From the NCBI GenBank assembly GCA_003990745.1, contig RBNI01006854.1:1-10905 (forward strand): a DNA stretch of 10,905 bases. The letters run 5' to 3'. Position numbers and translations under genes: made by a program. This stretch comes from Jimgerdemannia flammicorona. Its lineage: Eukaryota; Mucoromycota; Endogonomycetes; Endogonales; Endogonaceae. The notes under the pieces were generated by a model that did no database searches, was not told the origin of the DNA, and worked only from the letters and a program-made list of their open reading frames with translations. The stretch's first letter is position 1, and each line of letters begins with the position of its first letter. Positions 9,356 to 10,905 of the stretch are shown here, in pieces.

Positions 9356-10601
9356 GGCGCAGAATTGGGGGTTTGAACATTTTGGGGATTAACTGGAAGG
9401 TTGGAGCCTTTGCAGATGACATGGTGGTCGGTCTTGGTTCCTTTGTTGATGTGGAAGAACTGCGCAGGACTGTGGAATAGTATGAGAGAGGCTCGGGGGC
9501 GTGGCTTAATTGGCACAAGTGTGAAACTATGGTTCTAGGAGGGGGTATTGCAGGTGGTGAAGTGATAGAAATGGTGGTCCCTGCTGGAGAACCAGTCCAG
9601 TACTTGGGGATATATTTCTCGGTGTATGGATCTCTACTACCTCGAGCATGGTGGGAACAGCGGCTCTTGGAATGGGGGAATATTTTGTTAGGGTGGGGTG
9701 GCCGGCACATATCCTTGGCAGGAAGGGCGATGGTGCTGAACGTGTACTGGCTGCCTAAGCTGTGGTATTTGTGGTATCATTTGGACTTCCCTGCTTGGGT
9801 GGTCAAGCGGCTTCAGAAATTGGCAAGGTCGTGGATCTGGGCAGGACAGAGGAGCCAAATTAGCTGGGAGGTTCTGGCACTTCCGGTTGACAGGGGAGGG
9901 CTGGGCTTGGTGGACTTGGCCAAGCGTCTACACTGCCTGAGAGCTTGGTGGCTGAAGAGGGCTAGTGAGTTGCGAGGGAGAGAATGGGTACCTCTTTTGC
10001 AGAGGGTGTGGGAAGCTAGGTATTCCCCTTGTGGCACAACTGGTGATCTATTGGCGATGGTGGCCTTGGATGGCAGTCAAAGGATGCGCTACACGGGGTT
10101 CTGGTGGGGAGTGGTGGACAGTGCAAGGCGAATTGGTCTTCGATAGCAGGGTGAGGAGGGGGAGGAGGAGTGGGGACCACGGATGTGGAGGTGGGATCGG
10201 CTGCTGGTGGGTGGTACTTTGGCAGAGGATTACCAGTTGGGTGACGGTATGGAATGTCTGATGGGTCTTGGGGGAGATGCTTGGCCCAAGGCTTGGCAGT
10301 AGGCCGGGATTGGAGAGGAGTGGGACTGGAACGGAGTATGGATTTGGAGCAAGCGGGTGTCGCGGTGGCTTCCCTCCAAGTTCTGGGTGATATGGTGGAG
10401 GTTCTTGAGGCGGAATGTGATGCTGAACTATCGGTCAGGGCACTTAGTGCCAGGGGGCATGGTTGAATGTGAGGAATGTTTGAACATGGGTCAGGAGGGG
10501 GGAGTGGTACAGACGCCTGAACATTGGCTTGGGGAGTGCGAGGTAATGGGGGACTTTTGGGACATTATTACCAGTGGGTTGGGGCTACGGCCTTTGTTGG
10601 A

Positions 10602-10623
10602 GGGGGAGGGAGGGAGATGGGGG
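10602..10623 (+). other. G-quadruplex-forming motif in ORF2
   Basis: Four G runs (5, 3, 3 and 5 bases at 10602-10606, 10608-10610, 10612-10614 and 10619-10623) are separated by loops of 1, 1 and 4 bases, fitting the standard intramolecular quadruplex pattern. It lies on the LINE B sense strand, so the RNA could also fold. Confidence 0.6.
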
Positions 10624-10812
10624 AACCTTCGGTGGAGGTTGGTGGATGGGGTTGGGGATGAGTGGTTGACTTTGGGTTGGGCTCTGGCGATTTGGGTAGG
10701 GATGGTAGATCATTGGCGATGGGTCTTTGAGGAGGGCCAGCCAGCTACCACTGCGGCGAGGGTAGCACGCTGGGAATGGTTAATACTAGACATTTTAAAT
10801 GGTTGGTGGTAA

Positions 10813-10905
10813 GGGTGGGGAGAGGGAGGGGGGAGTCGCCGGAAGCTGGTGGACTGCATCTGTAAAAAGAGCATGGGGAGGGTTCGGGTGGTGGGTGGTT
10901 GGGTT
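10813..10905 (+). other. start of LINE B 3' untranslated region, G-run-rich
   Basis: After the ORF2 stop the sequence is G-rich with a second quadruplex-type cluster at about 10813-10833 (runs of 3, 4, 3 and 6 G with short loops) and more GGG/GGTGGG near the window end. No polyadenylation signal, poly(A) or simple-repeat tail is reached. Confidence 0.5.

Larger units (their letters stand above)
7753..10812 (+). pseudogene. LINE B ORF2: APE endonuclease, reverse transcriptase, CCHC motif, degenerate
   Basis: Start at ATG 7753, 34 bases after ORF1; the endonuclease opens with FSMNVNGLRG, then EADLFLLQ, GGDFNMV (frameshifted at 8157-8163), GTRIDWI (about 8341-8358) and WSDHWG (about 8420-8437). 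The RT approach has YRRLERLL, EEGERPTRF, APGEDGLPWDFWK (about 9174-9210) and LVSLLYKDKG (about 9310-9340). The next recognisable motif is WKVGAFADDMVVG (about 9391-9430), so the fingers, motif A and the QG motif are deleted. The C-terminal part is well kept: KCETMVL, YLGIYFS, RAMVLNVYWLPKLWY, PVDRGGLGLVDLAKR, VWIWSKR, PSKFWVIWWRFL and a CEEC...EHWLGEC finger (about 10465-10540). Frames used in turn start near 7753, 8163, 9011-9045, 9230-9246 and about 9340. The final stop is TAA 10810. The enzyme would cut target DNA and reverse-transcribe the element RNA; it cannot here. Confidence 0.9.
5749..10905 (+). mobile_element. LINE B: Tad1-like non-LTR retrotransposon, inactive, 3' end outside window
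   Basis: A plus-strand element with a short 5' untranslated region, ORF1 (5929-7718), a 34-base gap, and ORF2 (7753-10812). ORF2 has endonuclease, RT and a C-terminal Cys-Cys-His-Cys motif, the layout of the fungal Tad1 clade. The left boundary is put where the LINE A-family fragment ends (5748). No poly(A) or target-site duplication can be checked because the 3' end lies beyond 10905. The sense strand is strikingly G-rich and C-poor and keeps many CpGs, unlike LINE A. Nineteen in-frame stops, homopolymer frameshifts and an internal RT deletion make it non-autonomous. Its 5' end faces the 5' end of LINE A. Confidence 0.9.

Noticed and set aside
5910..9710. Many long Pro/Ser/Leu-rich open frames on the minus strand
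   Set aside because: They are antisense shadows of the G-rich LINE B reading frames.
6879..10302. Recoding of TGA and TAG as Trp in this genome
   Set aside because: Frameshifts and an RT deletion show that the element is dead, both stop types occur at Trp-like sites, and ordinary G-to-A decay of TGG suffices.

Overview
The window looks like repeat-rich, gene-poor eukaryotic DNA, most likely from a filamentous fungus. Support for a fungus is the Tad1-like character of the right-hand LINE (APE-type endonuclease, reverse transcriptase, C-terminal Cys-Cys-His-Cys motif) and a short run of the TTAGGG telomere-type unit. No intact host gene, tRNA, rRNA or CRISPR array was found. Nearly all the sequence is two dead non-LTR retrotransposons (LINEs) lying head to head.

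Layout. 1-346: unique-looking flank with CpG, an imperfect inverted repeat (67-117), and a tandem array of a palindromic 11-base unit leading into a 24-bp perfect palindrome (197-267). 347-414: GATAGA-type microsatellite running into two telomere-like units; this is the 3' tail of LINE A. 415 to about 5500: LINE A on the minus strand, old and full of stops and frameshifts, with ORF1 remnants (about 4975 to 3850) and an ORF2 (3827 to about 859) in which endonuclease and reverse-transcriptase motifs are still readable. 5522-5748: a second, 5'-truncated copy of the LINE A 3' end in the same orientation, making a pair of about 230-bp direct repeats around LINE A. 5749-10905: LINE B on the plus strand, younger, very G-rich, with ORF1 (5929-7718) and ORF2 (7753-10812) recognisable almost end to end but broken by 19 in-frame stops, several frameshifts and loss of the central RT palm. 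Its 3' end runs out of the window.

The two LINEs contrast in decay. LINE A retains only two CpG dinucleotides in about 5.3 kb, while LINE B and the left flank have many. This fits an old, methylated and deaminated element next to a later arrival. Nothing here encodes a working system; the interest is in element biology: telomere-like tails, the tandem LINE A arrangement, a stop-codon pattern concentrated at Trp codons, and strongly strand-asymmetric composition.

Readings of both elements come from translating the sequence by eye and recognising motifs. Family names are therefore inferences, and boundaries marked 'about' are uncertain by tens of bases.
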